From the NCBI RefSeq assembly GCF_040649515.1, contig NZ_JBEZFP010000072.1, positions 1 to 45,709 of the forward strand: a DNA stretch of 45,709 bases, read 5' to 3'. The translations under genes and the position numbers were made by a program. Below are positions 32,703 through 40,935 of the stretch, in pieces; position 1 is the stretch's first letter, and every line of letters begins with the position of its first letter. The stretch comes from Yinghuangia elevatio (GTDB lineage Bacteria > Actinomycetota > Actinomycetes > Streptomycetales > Streptomycetaceae). Below the pieces are notes generated by a model. The model was not told the DNA's origin. It was given only the letters and a program-made list of their open reading frames with translations, and searched no databases.

Positions 32703-33821
32703 GTCGAAGGAGACCGTGCCGGTGACGGCGACCTGGTACGCGGACACGCGCCGCTCGAAGAAGTTCGCCAGCTCCTGCACGTCCTGGAGTTCCATGAACG
32801 CGAACGGGTTCGCGGCGCCGTACATCGGCTCCATCCCGAGCTGCGCGAGCCTGCGGTCCGCGACGTGCCGGAGGTACGTGCGCATGTCCGCGACCGTCAT
32901 GCCCGCGACTCCCCCGCCCAGCAGGTCCTCCGCGAACGCCGTCTCCGCCTCGACCGCCTCGGCGAGCATCCGGCGTACGTCGTCGGCGAGTTCGTCGTCG
33001 AACAGGTCCGGTTCCTCGTCGCGGACGGTCTCGACCACCTGGAACGCGAAGTCCATGTGCGCGGACTCGTCGCGGAAGACCCAGTTGGTGCCCGAGGCAA
33101 GGCCGTTGAGCAGGCCGCGCGAGCGCAGGAAGTAGACGTACGCGAAGGCGCCGTAGAAGAACAGTCCCTCGATGCACGCCGCGAAGCAGATCAGGTTGAG
33201 CAGGAACTGCCGGCGCTCGTCGCGGTTCGTCAGCCGTTGGAGCCCCATCGCGGAGTCGATCCAGCGGAAGCAGAACTCCGCCTTCCGGCGGATCGACGGG
33301 ATGTGTTCGACGGCCGCGAACGCCTTGGCCCGCTCGTCCGGATCGGGCAGGTACGTGTCCAGCAGCGTCAGGTAGAACTGGACGTGCACGGCCTCCTCGA
33401 ACAGCTGGCGCGACAGGTACAGCCGCGCCTCGGGGGCGTTGATGTGCCGGTACAGGTTGAGCACCAGGTTGTTCGCCACGATCGTGTCGCCGGTGGCGAA
33501 GAAGGCCACGAGGCGCTGGACGAGGTGGCGTTCGGCCGGTCCCAGCTTGGCCAGGTCGGCCAGGTCGGAGTGGAGGTCGACCTCCTCGACGGTCCAGGTG
33601 TTGCGGATCGCCGCCCGGTACTTCTCGTAGAAGTCCGGGTAGCGCATCGGCCGCAGGGTGAGGCTCATACCGGCGTCGAGCAGCCGCGCCCGGTCGGGGG
33701 CGGGCCCCGCCTGCGCGGCGTGCGCGCCCAAGGCGGGCGAGGCGGTCGGCGCAGCCGGGGCGGGCAGGTCGGCCGACGCCGCTCGCGCGGCCTCGGGCTC
33801 GTGGACGGTCGTCACTGGCAT
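32691..33821 (-). CDS. nrdB: Ribonucleotide reductase class Ia beta subunit (R2)
   Basis: This 376-residue protein carries every residue of a class Ia diiron-tyrosyl site: D112, E143, H146, E218, E252 and H255 as metal ligands, with Y150 in E-x-x-H-x-x-x-Y as the radical tyrosine. The spacings (31, 3, 4, 34 and 3 residues) equal those of E. coli R2. The first 50 residues are a Pro/Ala-rich extension; M52 is an alternative start. The C-terminal tail ends FDEDF and should dock on the large subunit. It overlaps nrdA by 10 bp and is coexpressed with it. The gene's end is duplicated in the downstream 13-bp repeats. Confidence 0.95.
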   Translation of the reverse strand: MPVTTVHEPEAARAASADLPAPAAPTASPALGAHAAQAGPAPDRARLLDAGMSLTLRPMRYPDFYEKYRAAIRNTWTVEEVDLHSDLADLAKLGPAERHLVQRLVAFFATGDTIVANNLVLNLYRHINAPEARLYLSRQLFEEAVHVQFYLTLLDTYLPDPDERAKAFAAVEHIPSIRRKAEFCFRWIDSAMGLQRLTNRDERRQFLLNLICFAACIEGLFFYGAFAYVYFLRSRGLLNGLASGTNWVFRDESAHMDFAFQVVETVRDEEPDLFDDELADDVRRMLAEAVEAETAFAEDLLGGGVAGMTVADMRTYLRHVADRRLAQLGMEPMYGAANPFAFMELQDVQELANFFERRVSAYQVAVTGTVSFDEDF

Positions 33822-36256
33822 GCCTCGCAAGCCTCGGGGTTCTCCAGGGAGCAGGCGATGACCTCTTCGTCCGCGACGGCGGGGGCGGCGGTCGCGACGG
33901 TCGCCTGCTGGATGCGCGTCGCGGGGCGCGAGCGCAGGTAGTACGTCGTCTTCAGGCCGGTCGACCAGGCGTACCGGTACATCGACGAGAGCTTGCCGAT
34001 GGTCGGGTCGGCCATGAACAGGTTCAGCGACTGCGACTGGTCGATGTACGGCGAGCGCGCCGCCGCCAGGTCGATCAGCGCGCGCTGCGGCAGCTCCCAC
34101 GAGGTGCGGTACAGCAGGCGTACGTCGTCCGGGAGTTCCGTCAGGTCCTGGACCGACCCCTCGGCGCGCTTGATGCGCTCGCGGATGGCCGCGGTCCACA
34201 GCCCGCGGCGCTTGAGCTCTCGCACCAGGTAGGTGTTGACCTGGAGGAACTCGCCCGACAGCGTCTCGCGCTTGAAGAGGTTGGAGACCTGGGGCTCGAT
34301 GCACTCGTACGCGCCGGCGATCGAGGCAATGGTGGCGGTCGGCGCGATCGCGATCAGGAGGGAGTTGCGCAGGCCGTGGGACGCGACGCGGTCGCGCAAA
34401 GTGTCCCAGCGCTTGGTCTGCGTCGGGGTGACGCCGTCCCACAGGTCGGGCTGCAGGCGGCCGCGAGCCGCGTGCGTCTCCTGGTAGGCGGGGTGCGGTC
34501 CGGCCTCCTCGGCCAGGTCGCAGGAGGCTTCCAGGGCCGTCAGGTAGATCTCTTCGGCGATCCGGGTGGACAGTTCGCGGGCCTCGGCCGAGTCGAAGGG
34601 CAGGCGCAGCGTGAAGAAGACGTCCTGGAGCCCCATGACGCCCAGGCCGACGGGACGCCAGCGCGGGTTCGAGGCGGCGGCCTGGCCGGTCGGGTAGTAG
34701 TTGATGTCGATGACGCGGTCGAGGAAGGTGACGGCGGTGCGCACGGTGGCCCGCAACTTGTCCCAGTCGATGCCGGCGTCGGTCACGTGCGCGCCGAGCT
34801 GCACGGAGCCGAGGTTGCAGACCGCGGTCTCGCCGTCGCTGGTGACCTCGAGGATCTCGGTGCACAGGTTGGAGAGGTGGACGACGTTTCCGGGCTCGGC
34901 GGCCTGGTTGCAGGTGCGGTTGGACGCGTCCTTGAAGGTCATCCAGCCGTTGCCGGTCTGCGCGAGGGTGCGCATCATGCGGGCGTACAGCTCGCGGGCC
35001 GGCATCTGGCGTACGAACCGCCCGTCGCGTTCGGCCTGTTCGTAGGCCGCGTCGAACTCCGCGCCCCACAGGTCGGGCAGCTCGGGCACCTCGTCGGGGT
35101 CGAACAGCGACCACACCCCGTCGGCATCGACGCGCCGCATGAACAGGTCGGGGATCCAGTTCGCGAGGTTGAGGTTGTGCGTGCGCCGCGCGTCCTCGCC
35201 GGTGTTGTCGCGCAGTTCCAGGAACTCCAGGACGTCCGGGTGCCACGGCTCCAGGTACACACACGCCGCGCCGCGGCGCTTGCCGCCCTGGTTGACCGCC
35301 TGGACGGAGGCGTCGAGCGTGTTGAGCCACGGGACGATGCCGTTGGAGTGGCCGTTGGTGCCGCGGATGAGGGCGCCGCGCGAGCGTACGCGCGACCAGG
35401 CGACGCCGATGCCCCCGGCGAACTTGGAGAGGCGGGCGATACGGCCGTACATGTCGTAGATGGACTCGATGTTGTCCTGCGGCGAGTCGAGCAGGTAGCA
35501 GGAGGACATCTGGGTGTGCCGCGTACCGGAGTTGAAGAGCGTCGGCGAGCTGGGCAGGTACGCGAGGGAGGACATGAGGCGGTAGAAGCCGACGGCCTCG
35601 GGCGCGGTCTTGGAAAGGCCGCAGGCGACGCGCAGCAGGAAGTGCTGGGGTGTTTCGACGACCGCGCGGTTGACCGGGTGACGGAGCAAGTAGCGGTCGT
35701 AGACGGTGCGCAGGCCGAAGTACTCGAACCGCCGGTCGGCGGCGGGGTTGACCGCGGCGTCGAGTTCGGCGGCGTGCGCGGCGACGAATGCGGCCGTCTC
35801 GTCGCCGACGAGGCCTTCCGCGTGGCCGAGTGCGATGCCGGAGCTGAAGCCGGTGATCCCGTGGGTGCCGACCTCGGTGTCGATGGTGCGGGCCAGCAGG
35901 CGGGCGGCGAGCCGGGAGTACTCGGGCTCCTCCGCGATGAGTTCGGCGGCGGTGCGCACCACGAGCGCGTCGCGTTCGATGTCCGTGGCGCCGGCGTGGA
36001 GTCCGGCGAGGGCCCGGGTGGCGACGCGTTCGGGGTCGACGTCGGGGAGGTCGTCGGCGAGGGCCCGGATGACGGCGGCGATCGCCTCGGGGCTGTCGGC
36101 CGCGGTGTTCGCAGGGGTCCCCGCGGACGTATCCGCCGGGTTTCCTGCGGAAATGCCCGCGGGAGTGCCCTCGACGGTGTTGGCCTCAGATGGGGACATA
36201 CCGGCGGAAACCGGCTTGTTATGGGCGCGCGAAATCGCGCTGTCCATGACGGTCAC
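33812..36256 (-). CDS. nrdA: Ribonucleotide reductase class Ia alpha subunit (R1)
   Basis: This 814-residue enzyme reduces ribonucleoside diphosphates to deoxyribonucleotides. It has SSCYLLDSPQDNIESI (first redox Cys), SNLCTEI (catalytic Cys and Glu), AVCNLGSV (second redox Cys), the radical-transfer tyrosine pair in LKTTYYLRSRP, and the C-terminal redox pair C810-x2-C813. The start is GTG at 36256 because GAGGAG is correctly spaced from it; ATG at 36247 is the alternative. The first 55 residues are low complexity (repeats like SAGTPANTA), followed by an incomplete ATP-cone-like region, so the overall activity site may be altered. A B12 riboswitch and NrdR boxes precede it. Confidence 0.95.
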   Translation of the reverse strand: MTVMDSAISRAHNKPVSAGMSPSEANTVEGTPAGISAGNPADTSAGTPANTAADSPEAIAAVIRALADDLPDVDPERVATRALAGLHAGATDIERDALVVRTAAELIAEEPEYSRLAARLLARTIDTEVGTHGITGFSSGIALGHAEGLVGDETAAFVAAHAAELDAAVNPAADRRFEYFGLRTVYDRYLLRHPVNRAVVETPQHFLLRVACGLSKTAPEAVGFYRLMSSLAYLPSSPTLFNSGTRHTQMSSCYLLDSPQDNIESIYDMYGRIARLSKFAGGIGVAWSRVRSRGALIRGTNGHSNGIVPWLNTLDASVQAVNQGGKRRGAACVYLEPWHPDVLEFLELRDNTGEDARRTHNLNLANWIPDLFMRRVDADGVWSLFDPDEVPELPDLWGAEFDAAYEQAERDGRFVRQMPARELYARMMRTLAQTGNGWMTFKDASNRTCNQAAEPGNVVHLSNLCTEILEVTSDGETAVCNLGSVQLGAHVTDAGIDWDKLRATVRTAVTFLDRVIDINYYPTGQAAASNPRWRPVGLGVMGLQDVFFTLRLPFDSAEARELSTRIAEEIYLTALEASCDLAEEAGPHPAYQETHAARGRLQPDLWDGVTPTQTKRWDTLRDRVASHGLRNSLLIAIAPTATIASIAGAYECIEPQVSNLFKRETLSGEFLQVNTYLVRELKRRGLWTAAIRERIKRAEGSVQDLTELPDDVRLLYRTSWELPQRALIDLAAARSPYIDQSQSLNLFMADPTIGKLSSMYRYAWSTGLKTTYYLRSRPATRIQQATVATAAPAVADEEVIACSLENPEACEACQ

Positions 36257-36293
36257 GGGCTCTCTCCTCGCGAGCTCGAAATGCGGTGACCAC

Positions 36294-36323
36294 CGTGCGC
36301 CGCCTGACAGGGGGGCGGACACG
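36294..36323 (-). terminator. Possible expression-platform hairpin of the riboswitch
   Basis: CGTG-(CG)-CCGCC and GGCGG-(A)-CACG pair around a 9-nt loop, directly after the aptamer on the minus strand and 37 bp before the nrdA start. It could be the regulated terminator or part of a structure that masks the ribosome binding site. There is no U-run. Confidence 0.4.
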
Positions 36324-36328
36324 GGCAA

Positions 36329-36576
36329 CCGGCAGGTCTTCGGACTCGCGGGCATGCCGGGCACCGGCACGCTGGGGCGTGCCGGACCGCGGAGTTCCTA
36401 GTGGCCGTCGCTTCCCCCGGCCGGAGGCCGGAGTGCTTGGTGACGGCGGTCGTTCCCGCTCACCGCTGCGGGGGCAGTCCCGGCTCGACGTACACGCGCC
36501 GCGACATGTCGCGGGTGCGCGCACCCGGGTTCCCTCTTCAAAGGACCAATGCCACCTGACGGGACATCAGCACCTT
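36329..36576 (-). ncRNA. Cobalamin (B12) riboswitch upstream of nrdAB
   Basis: Read on the minus strand, the conserved blocks appear in order: GGTGCTGATGTCCC at the 5' end (36562-36575), AGAGGGAACCCGGG (36524-36537), CCGGGACTGCCCCCGC continuing to GCAGCGGTGA (36460-36483), GGGGAAGCGACGGCCACT (36400-36418), and the B12 box AGTCCGAAGACCTGCCGG (36329-36346). Adenosylcobalamin binding should shut off nrdAB. Published work on Streptomyces nrdABS shows exactly this: with B12 present the class II enzyme NrdJ takes over and class Ia is repressed. The aptamer ends about 70 bp before nrdA. Confidence 0.9.
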
Positions 36577-36626
36577 TTCGCCACTTGCTCCGACAGCGCG
36601 GAGCAGGTGAACCAGCTGCGATCAGG

Positions 36627-36674
36627 AGCATATATCTAGTGGGTACCCCCGACGCGAACCACCAGTGGTTGTGT
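36627..36674 (-). promoter_or_regulatory. Pair of NrdR-box-like sites at the nrdAB promoter
   Basis: Two 16-bp elements, AGCATATATCTAGTGG (36627-36642) and CCACCAGTGGTTGTGT (36659-36674), each match about 10-11 of 16 positions of the NrdR consensus ACACWATATATWGTGT. They are separated by 16 bp, the spacing known for paired NrdR boxes. The inner box overlaps a minus-strand -10 candidate TATATG, with -35 TTCGCG 18 bp upstream. NrdR represses reductase genes when dATP is high. Confidence 0.65.
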
Positions 36675-36837
36675 TCGGCGTGTCGCACGGCACGTGTCGT
36701 GACACGGGGGGTTCCGTCCCCCTCGCTCTCCGGGTATGTTACCCCCGGTAACACCTTCTGCCCGGGCCCTCCGTCCGGCGGATCGCGCGCTTCGCGCTCC
36801 GTTCCCGCACGGTTCACCTCTCCGAAAGGCGGTCGGC
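36675..36837. other. Upstream region of the M24 peptidase operon
   Basis: This stretch contains two palindromes: CGTGTC-GT-GACACG (36693-36706) and TGTTACC-CCC-GGTAACA (36737-36753). The second lies 85 bp before the peptidase start and overlaps GGGTAT (36732-36737), a possible stress-sigma -10. No gene is seen. The palindromes may be operators for the M24-ephD-like operon. Confidence 0.45.
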
Positions 36838-37917
36838 ATGGCGACCCCGCTTACGGACGCATCCACCGGATCGACCGATGTGACCGGAGTAGCTGATATG
36901 CCTGATATAGCCGACAAGTTCGGTTTGCCGGGGGCATCCGGCGAAGTCGGCGCGGCCGGCCTGACCGGTGCGGACCTCGACGGCTTCCGCGCGGCGCAAC
37001 GCCTGGCCTACGACTGCGCCGAGGCCGTCGCGGCGCACCTGCGCCCCGGCACGACCGAGCGCGAGGCCACGGCGATGATGCGGCAGTGGCTCGTGGCGCG
37101 CGGCGTACGCGACTGGCTGCACCTGCCGTTCGCCTGGTTCGGCGACCGCACCGCGTTCACCGGCTTCAAGGTGCCGCACCAGTTCTTCGCGACCGACCGC
37201 AGGCTGACCGAGGGCATGCCGTTCATCCTCGACGTCGCCCCGGTGTACGACGGGTACACCGCCGACATCGGCTACACGACCTCGCTCGGGCCGAACCGCG
37301 TCGTGGACCGTTTGCTCGACGACCTCGCGGCGCACCGCGCGTTCATTCTGGAGGCCGTGCAGGCCGGTCGGACGCTGCGTCAGATCTACCTGGACGTCGA
37401 TGCCTTGATGGCCCGTCAGGGATACGAGAACCGGCATCGCGCGTATCCGTTCGGGGTGATCGCGCACCGCGTCGACAAAGTGGCCGACGCCCGGCTGCGG
37501 CCGCACGCGTTCGGCTTCGGAATGCGCGCGCTGCGGGGGCTGCTGCACGACGGTCTGCGCGGCCACCGCGAGGGCTGGTCGCCGCTGTGGAGCCACCGCA
37601 AGATGTCCGACCACCCGGCGACACCCGGGCTGTGGGCGGTCGAGCCGCACGTCGGATTCCGGGGCGTGGGCGCGAAGTTCGAGGAGCTTCTCGTCGTCGA
37701 GGACGACGGGCACGCGTACTGGCTCGACGACGACCTGCCGCACGTGCACCGCTGGGCGGACCGCGGATTGGCGGGGACCGCGGCCACCGGGACCGCGCCG
37801 GGGTTTGCCTCGGCCTTCAGTTCGGCCGCGGGGTCGGTGTCGGCCCCGGATTCGGCTCTGGGCCCGGATTCGGCTCTGGGCCCGGCATCGGGCGCGGCAT
37901 CGAAGGAGTCGGTGTGA
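36838..37917 (+). CDS. M24 family metallopeptidase (Xaa-Pro aminopeptidase-like)
   Basis: This 359-residue protein has the pita-bread fold signature: RAAQRLAYDCAEAVAAHLRPGTTEREATAMM, then the first metal ligand in FILDVAPVYDGYTADIGYTTSLG (the D...D pair). RAFGFGM-type HAFGFGMRALRG and FEELLVVEDDGHAYWL (Glu ligand) follow. The family includes methionine and proline aminopeptidases and creatinase-like enzymes. The expected central His ligand is not certain. The C-terminus is low complexity, with a perfect 18-bp duplication encoding DSALGP twice (37849-37884). It overlaps the next gene by GTGA, so the two are translationally coupled. Confidence 0.82.
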   Translation: MATPLTDASTGSTDVTGVADMPDIADKFGLPGASGEVGAAGLTGADLDGFRAAQRLAYDCAEAVAAHLRPGTTEREATAMMRQWLVARGVRDWLHLPFAWFGDRTAFTGFKVPHQFFATDRRLTEGMPFILDVAPVYDGYTADIGYTTSLGPNRVVDRLLDDLAAHRAFILEAVQAGRTLRQIYLDVDALMARQGYENRHRAYPFGVIAHRVDKVADARLRPHAFGFGMRALRGLLHDGLRGHREGWSPLWSHRKMSDHPATPGLWAVEPHVGFRGVGAKFEELLVVEDDGHAYWLDDDLPHVHRWADRGLAGTAATGTAPGFASAFSSAAGSVSAPDSALGPDSALGPASGAASKESV

Positions 37918-39776
37918 CCTCGCTGTACGACCTGCCGGGAGCCCGCCGCTTCGAGGTCACGTCGCCGGAGGGCGTACGCCTCGCCGCCGTCGAGGCCGGA
38001 GCCGCCGAGGGCCCGACCGTTGTTCTCGTGCACGGGTACCCGGACACCAAAGAGGTGTGGTCCCACGTCGCGGCGCGTCTCGCCGACCGGTACCGGGTGG
38101 TGGCGTACGACGTACGCGGGGCCGGCGAGTCCAGCCGCCCCGACGCGACGTCCGCGTACGCACTCCACCATCTCACCGACGACTTCGAGCGCGTCCTCGA
38201 CGCCGTCGCGCCGGAGGGCCGCGTGCACCTGGTGGGGCACGACTGGGGGTCGGTGCAGAGCTGGGAGTTCGTCACGACGCCGCGCGTCGCGCGTCGCGTC
38301 GCCTCGTTCACGACGATCTCCGGGCCGAGCCTCGACCACCTGGGCCTGGTGACCCGGGAGGGGCTGACCCGCCCGACACCCGGGCGGGTTTCGCGGAACA
38401 TCGAGCAGGGGTTCCGGTCCTGGTACGTGTACGCGCTGCACGTGCCGGTCGCCCCCGACCTCGCGTGGCGTGGTCTGCTGGGCAAGCGCTGGCCCTCGAT
38501 CATGGCCAGGGCCGAGAAGACGCTCGGCGCCCCCGAGCCGTCGTTGTCCGAGGACGGGGTGTTCGGCGCCAAGCTGTACCGCGCGAACGTCCGGCGGCGC
38601 ATGGCGAGTCCGCGCCGGGACGCGATCGCCCGGATGCCGGTGCAGTTGGTCGTGCCCGACCGGGAGCGGTACCTCGCAAAGCGGATCTACGACGAACTCG
38701 ACCGCTTCGCACCGGACCTGACGCGCCGCCAGGTGTCGGGCGGGCACTGGGTCCCGCGTACGAGGCCGGACCTTTTGGCGCGCTGGATCGGGGAGTTCGT
38801 GGACGGTGTGGAGCGCGCGGGTGGTGTGACTGACGGCCGGGCCGCGGGGATGACGGAGGCGGGCATGCCGGTTGCCGGAGTGGACTCATCCGCGGCGTCG
38901 GCGTCCGGGTCCCGCCCGCGGGGGCGCAGGGCGCGTCGGGCCGAGGACAACCGCCGTCGCTTCGCCGGCCAGCTCGCGGTGATCACGGGCGCGGGGAGCG
39001 GCATCGGCCGGGCGACCGCGCTGTCCCTCGCCGAGGCCGGCGCACGGCTGGTGCTCGTCGACCGCGACGGTGCCGCCGTGGCGCGCACCGCCGATCTGGC
39101 CGAAGTGCTGGGCGCTGCCGAGGCGATCGCGGAGACCGTGGACGTCTCGGATGCGGCGGCGATGGAGCAGTTGGCGGGCAAGGTCCAGGCCTCGCACGGG
39201 GTTCCCGACCTGGTCGTCAACAACGCCGGTATCGGCATCGCGGGTTCGTTCCTGGAGACCACCCCCGAGGACTGGAAGCGCACGCTCGACGTCAATCTGT
39301 GGGGCGTCATCCACGGCTGCCGCTTGTTCGGGGCGATGATGGTCGAGCGCGGGCAGGGCGGGCACATCGTGAACACGGCGTCCGCCGCGGCGTTCCAGCC
39401 CTCGAAGTCACTGCCCGCGTACTCGACTTCCAAGGCCGCCGTGCTGATGCTCAGCGAGTGCCTGCGGGCGGAGTTCGCCGCGTACGGCATCGGCGTCACC
39501 GCGGTCTGCCCGGGGTTCGTGGCGACCGGGATCACGGGGGCCACCCGGTTCGTGGGCACGAGCGCCGAGCAGGAGCGGACACTGCGCGAGAAGACCACGA
39601 AGGCGTACAAGCGCCGCGGCTACCCGCCCGAGAAGGTGGCCGACGCGATCCTGCGTGCGGTCGCCGAGAACACCGCCGTACGGCCGGTCACGCCCGAGGC
39701 CCGTGCCGCCCGGGCCGCGTCGCGCTTCACACCGCGCGTGCTGCGTGCGCTGGCCCGCATCGACCTGCCCAAATGA
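37914..39776 (+). CDS. EphD-like fusion: alpha/beta hydrolase (epoxide hydrolase type) plus SDR
   Basis: This 620-residue fusion has two domains. Residues about 1-300 are an alpha/beta hydrolase with the oxyanion HGYPD and the nucleophile elbow GHDWGS, in which Asp is the nucleophile, as in epoxide hydrolases and haloalkane dehalogenases. A GGHW segment near 280 supplies the His. A low-complexity linker of about 45 residues leads to an SDR domain: TGAGSGIGRA, NNAGIGIAG, NTASAAAF, YSTSK. The same order is found in mycobacterial EphD (Rv2214c), implicated in mycolic-acid/lipid modification. Streptomycetes lack mycolates, so the substrate must be another lipid. The start is GTG 37914 with AAGGAG upstream. 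Confidence 0.9.
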   Translation: MTSLYDLPGARRFEVTSPEGVRLAAVEAGAAEGPTVVLVHGYPDTKEVWSHVAARLADRYRVVAYDVRGAGESSRPDATSAYALHHLTDDFERVLDAVAPEGRVHLVGHDWGSVQSWEFVTTPRVARRVASFTTISGPSLDHLGLVTREGLTRPTPGRVSRNIEQGFRSWYVYALHVPVAPDLAWRGLLGKRWPSIMARAEKTLGAPEPSLSEDGVFGAKLYRANVRRRMASPRRDAIARMPVQLVVPDRERYLAKRIYDELDRFAPDLTRRQVSGGHWVPRTRPDLLARWIGEFVDGVERAGGVTDGRAAGMTEAGMPVAGVDSSAASASGSRPRGRRARRAEDNRRRFAGQLAVITGAGSGIGRATALSLAEAGARLVLVDRDGAAVARTADLAEVLGAAEAIAETVDVSDAAAMEQLAGKVQASHGVPDLVVNNAGIGIAGSFLETTPEDWKRTLDVNLWGVIHGCRLFGAMMVERGQGGHIVNTASAAAFQPSKSLPAYSTSKAAVLMLSECLRAEFAAYGIGVTAVCPGFVATGITGATRFVGTSAEQERTLREKTTKAYKRRGYPPEKVADAILRAVAENTAVRPVTPEARAARAASRFTPRVLRALARIDLPK

Positions 39777-39814
39777 CCGGCCGACTCGCAAGCGGCAGTG
39801 AGGAGCCAGCACAG

Positions 39815-40819
39815 ATGAACACGATTCCTTCGGACGGCCTCAGCGCCTCCCCTCCTCCCGTGGGTCTGGTGGGTCCGGACCGGTCGGCGGGGTCCGTGGG
39901 TGCGGCGACGACGGCAATCTCGGCTACTGACACGCCGATTCGGCCGCGCCGGGTGGCGTTCGACTGGGAGCACACGCCGGTGCACTGGATCCCGGGCGAT
40001 GCGCCGACCACCCACCTGATCAACGTGCTGCACCTGCTTCTGCCCGCGGGCGAGAAGTGGTTCGTCCAGGTCTACAAGGAGGCACTGCCGCTCGTCACGG
40101 ACGACAAACTCCGGGAGGACGTACGGGGGTTCATGGGCCAGGAGTCGGTGCACTCGTACTCGCACGCGGCCGTCCTGGACCACCTGCGGACGCAGGGCAT
40201 CGACACGTCCGGCTACACACGGAAGTTGGACTGGTTCTTCTTCGACTTCCTCGGCGACAAGCCGTACATCCCGATGCCCGAGGCCGAGTGGCTGCGCTTC
40301 CGTCTGTCGCTCATCGCCGCGATCGAGCACTTCACCGCGCTGCTGGGCAAATGGGTGCTGGAGGCCGAGGAACTCGACCACGTCGGTGCGGACCCGGTGA
40401 TGCTGGACCTGCTGCGTTGGCACGGGGCCGAAGAGGTCGAACACCGGTCGGTGGCCTTCGACCTGTACCAGCACCTGGGGGGCACATGGGGGCGGTATCC
40501 ACGGCGCGTGGAAGGGATGCTCTTCACCGCCCCGACCATCTTGTGGCTGTGGCACGTGGGTGCGAGCTATCTGATGCGGCACGACCCGACCATCCCGGAC
40601 CGCCGCTACCGGCTCCGCGACATGACGCGCGCGGCCCGGCAGGGACGGGCGCCGAGTTTCGTCGACTTGGTGTTCTCGATCCCGCGCTACCTGAAGCCGT
40701 CGTACCACCCGGAGGGCGAGGCGTCGACGCAGAAGGCGATCGACTACCTGGCGACGTCGCCCGCCGCGCGGGAGGCCGAGCGGCGGGCCGCGGAACGACG
40801 GGCTCGCTTGGCGGGGTGA
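39815..40819 (+). CDS. Metal-dependent hydrolase (PF10118-type) with diiron-like motifs
   Basis: This 334-residue protein has the layout of the predicted metal-dependent hydrolase family: WEHTPVHWIPGDAPTTHLINVLHLLLPAGEKWFVQVYKEALPLV, MGQESVHSYSHAAVLDHLRTQGID, IAAIEHFTALLGKWVL and WHGAEEVEHRSVAFDLYQHLGG. The E-x-x-H pairs (ESVH, EVEH) and the central helices recall ferritin-like diiron proteins. The N-terminal 45 residues are low complexity. It follows the EphD-like gene by 38 bp and completes the operon, suggesting a shared lipid-modification pathway. The reaction is unknown. Confidence 0.82.
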   Translation: MNTIPSDGLSASPPPVGLVGPDRSAGSVGAATTAISATDTPIRPRRVAFDWEHTPVHWIPGDAPTTHLINVLHLLLPAGEKWFVQVYKEALPLVTDDKLREDVRGFMGQESVHSYSHAAVLDHLRTQGIDTSGYTRKLDWFFFDFLGDKPYIPMPEAEWLRFRLSLIAAIEHFTALLGKWVLEAEELDHVGADPVMLDLLRWHGAEEVEHRSVAFDLYQHLGGTWGRYPRRVEGMLFTAPTILWLWHVGASYLMRHDPTIPDRRYRLRDMTRAARQGRAPSFVDLVFSIPRYLKPSYHPEGEASTQKAIDYLATSPAAREAERRAAERRARLAG

Positions 40820-40848
40820 GGTGTGCGCCCGGCGGTCCGAGGTCCGGG

Positions 40849-40890
40849 CCCAAGCCTGGCCTGGAGTCCGGACCCCAGGCCAGGCTTGGG
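40849..40890. terminator. 16-bp perfect hairpin ending the M24-ephD-hydrolase operon
   Basis: CCCAAGCCTGGCCTGG and CCAGGCCAGGCTTGGG (starts 40849 and 40875) pair perfectly around a 10-nt loop that is itself palindromic (GTCCGGAC). It lies 29 bp after the operon and 45 bp before the GNAT start. Confidence 0.75.
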
Positions 40891-40935
40891 GTCCGGGGCT
40901 GGGACCGGCTCCGGACGGGCTCTAGACTCCGGCGG

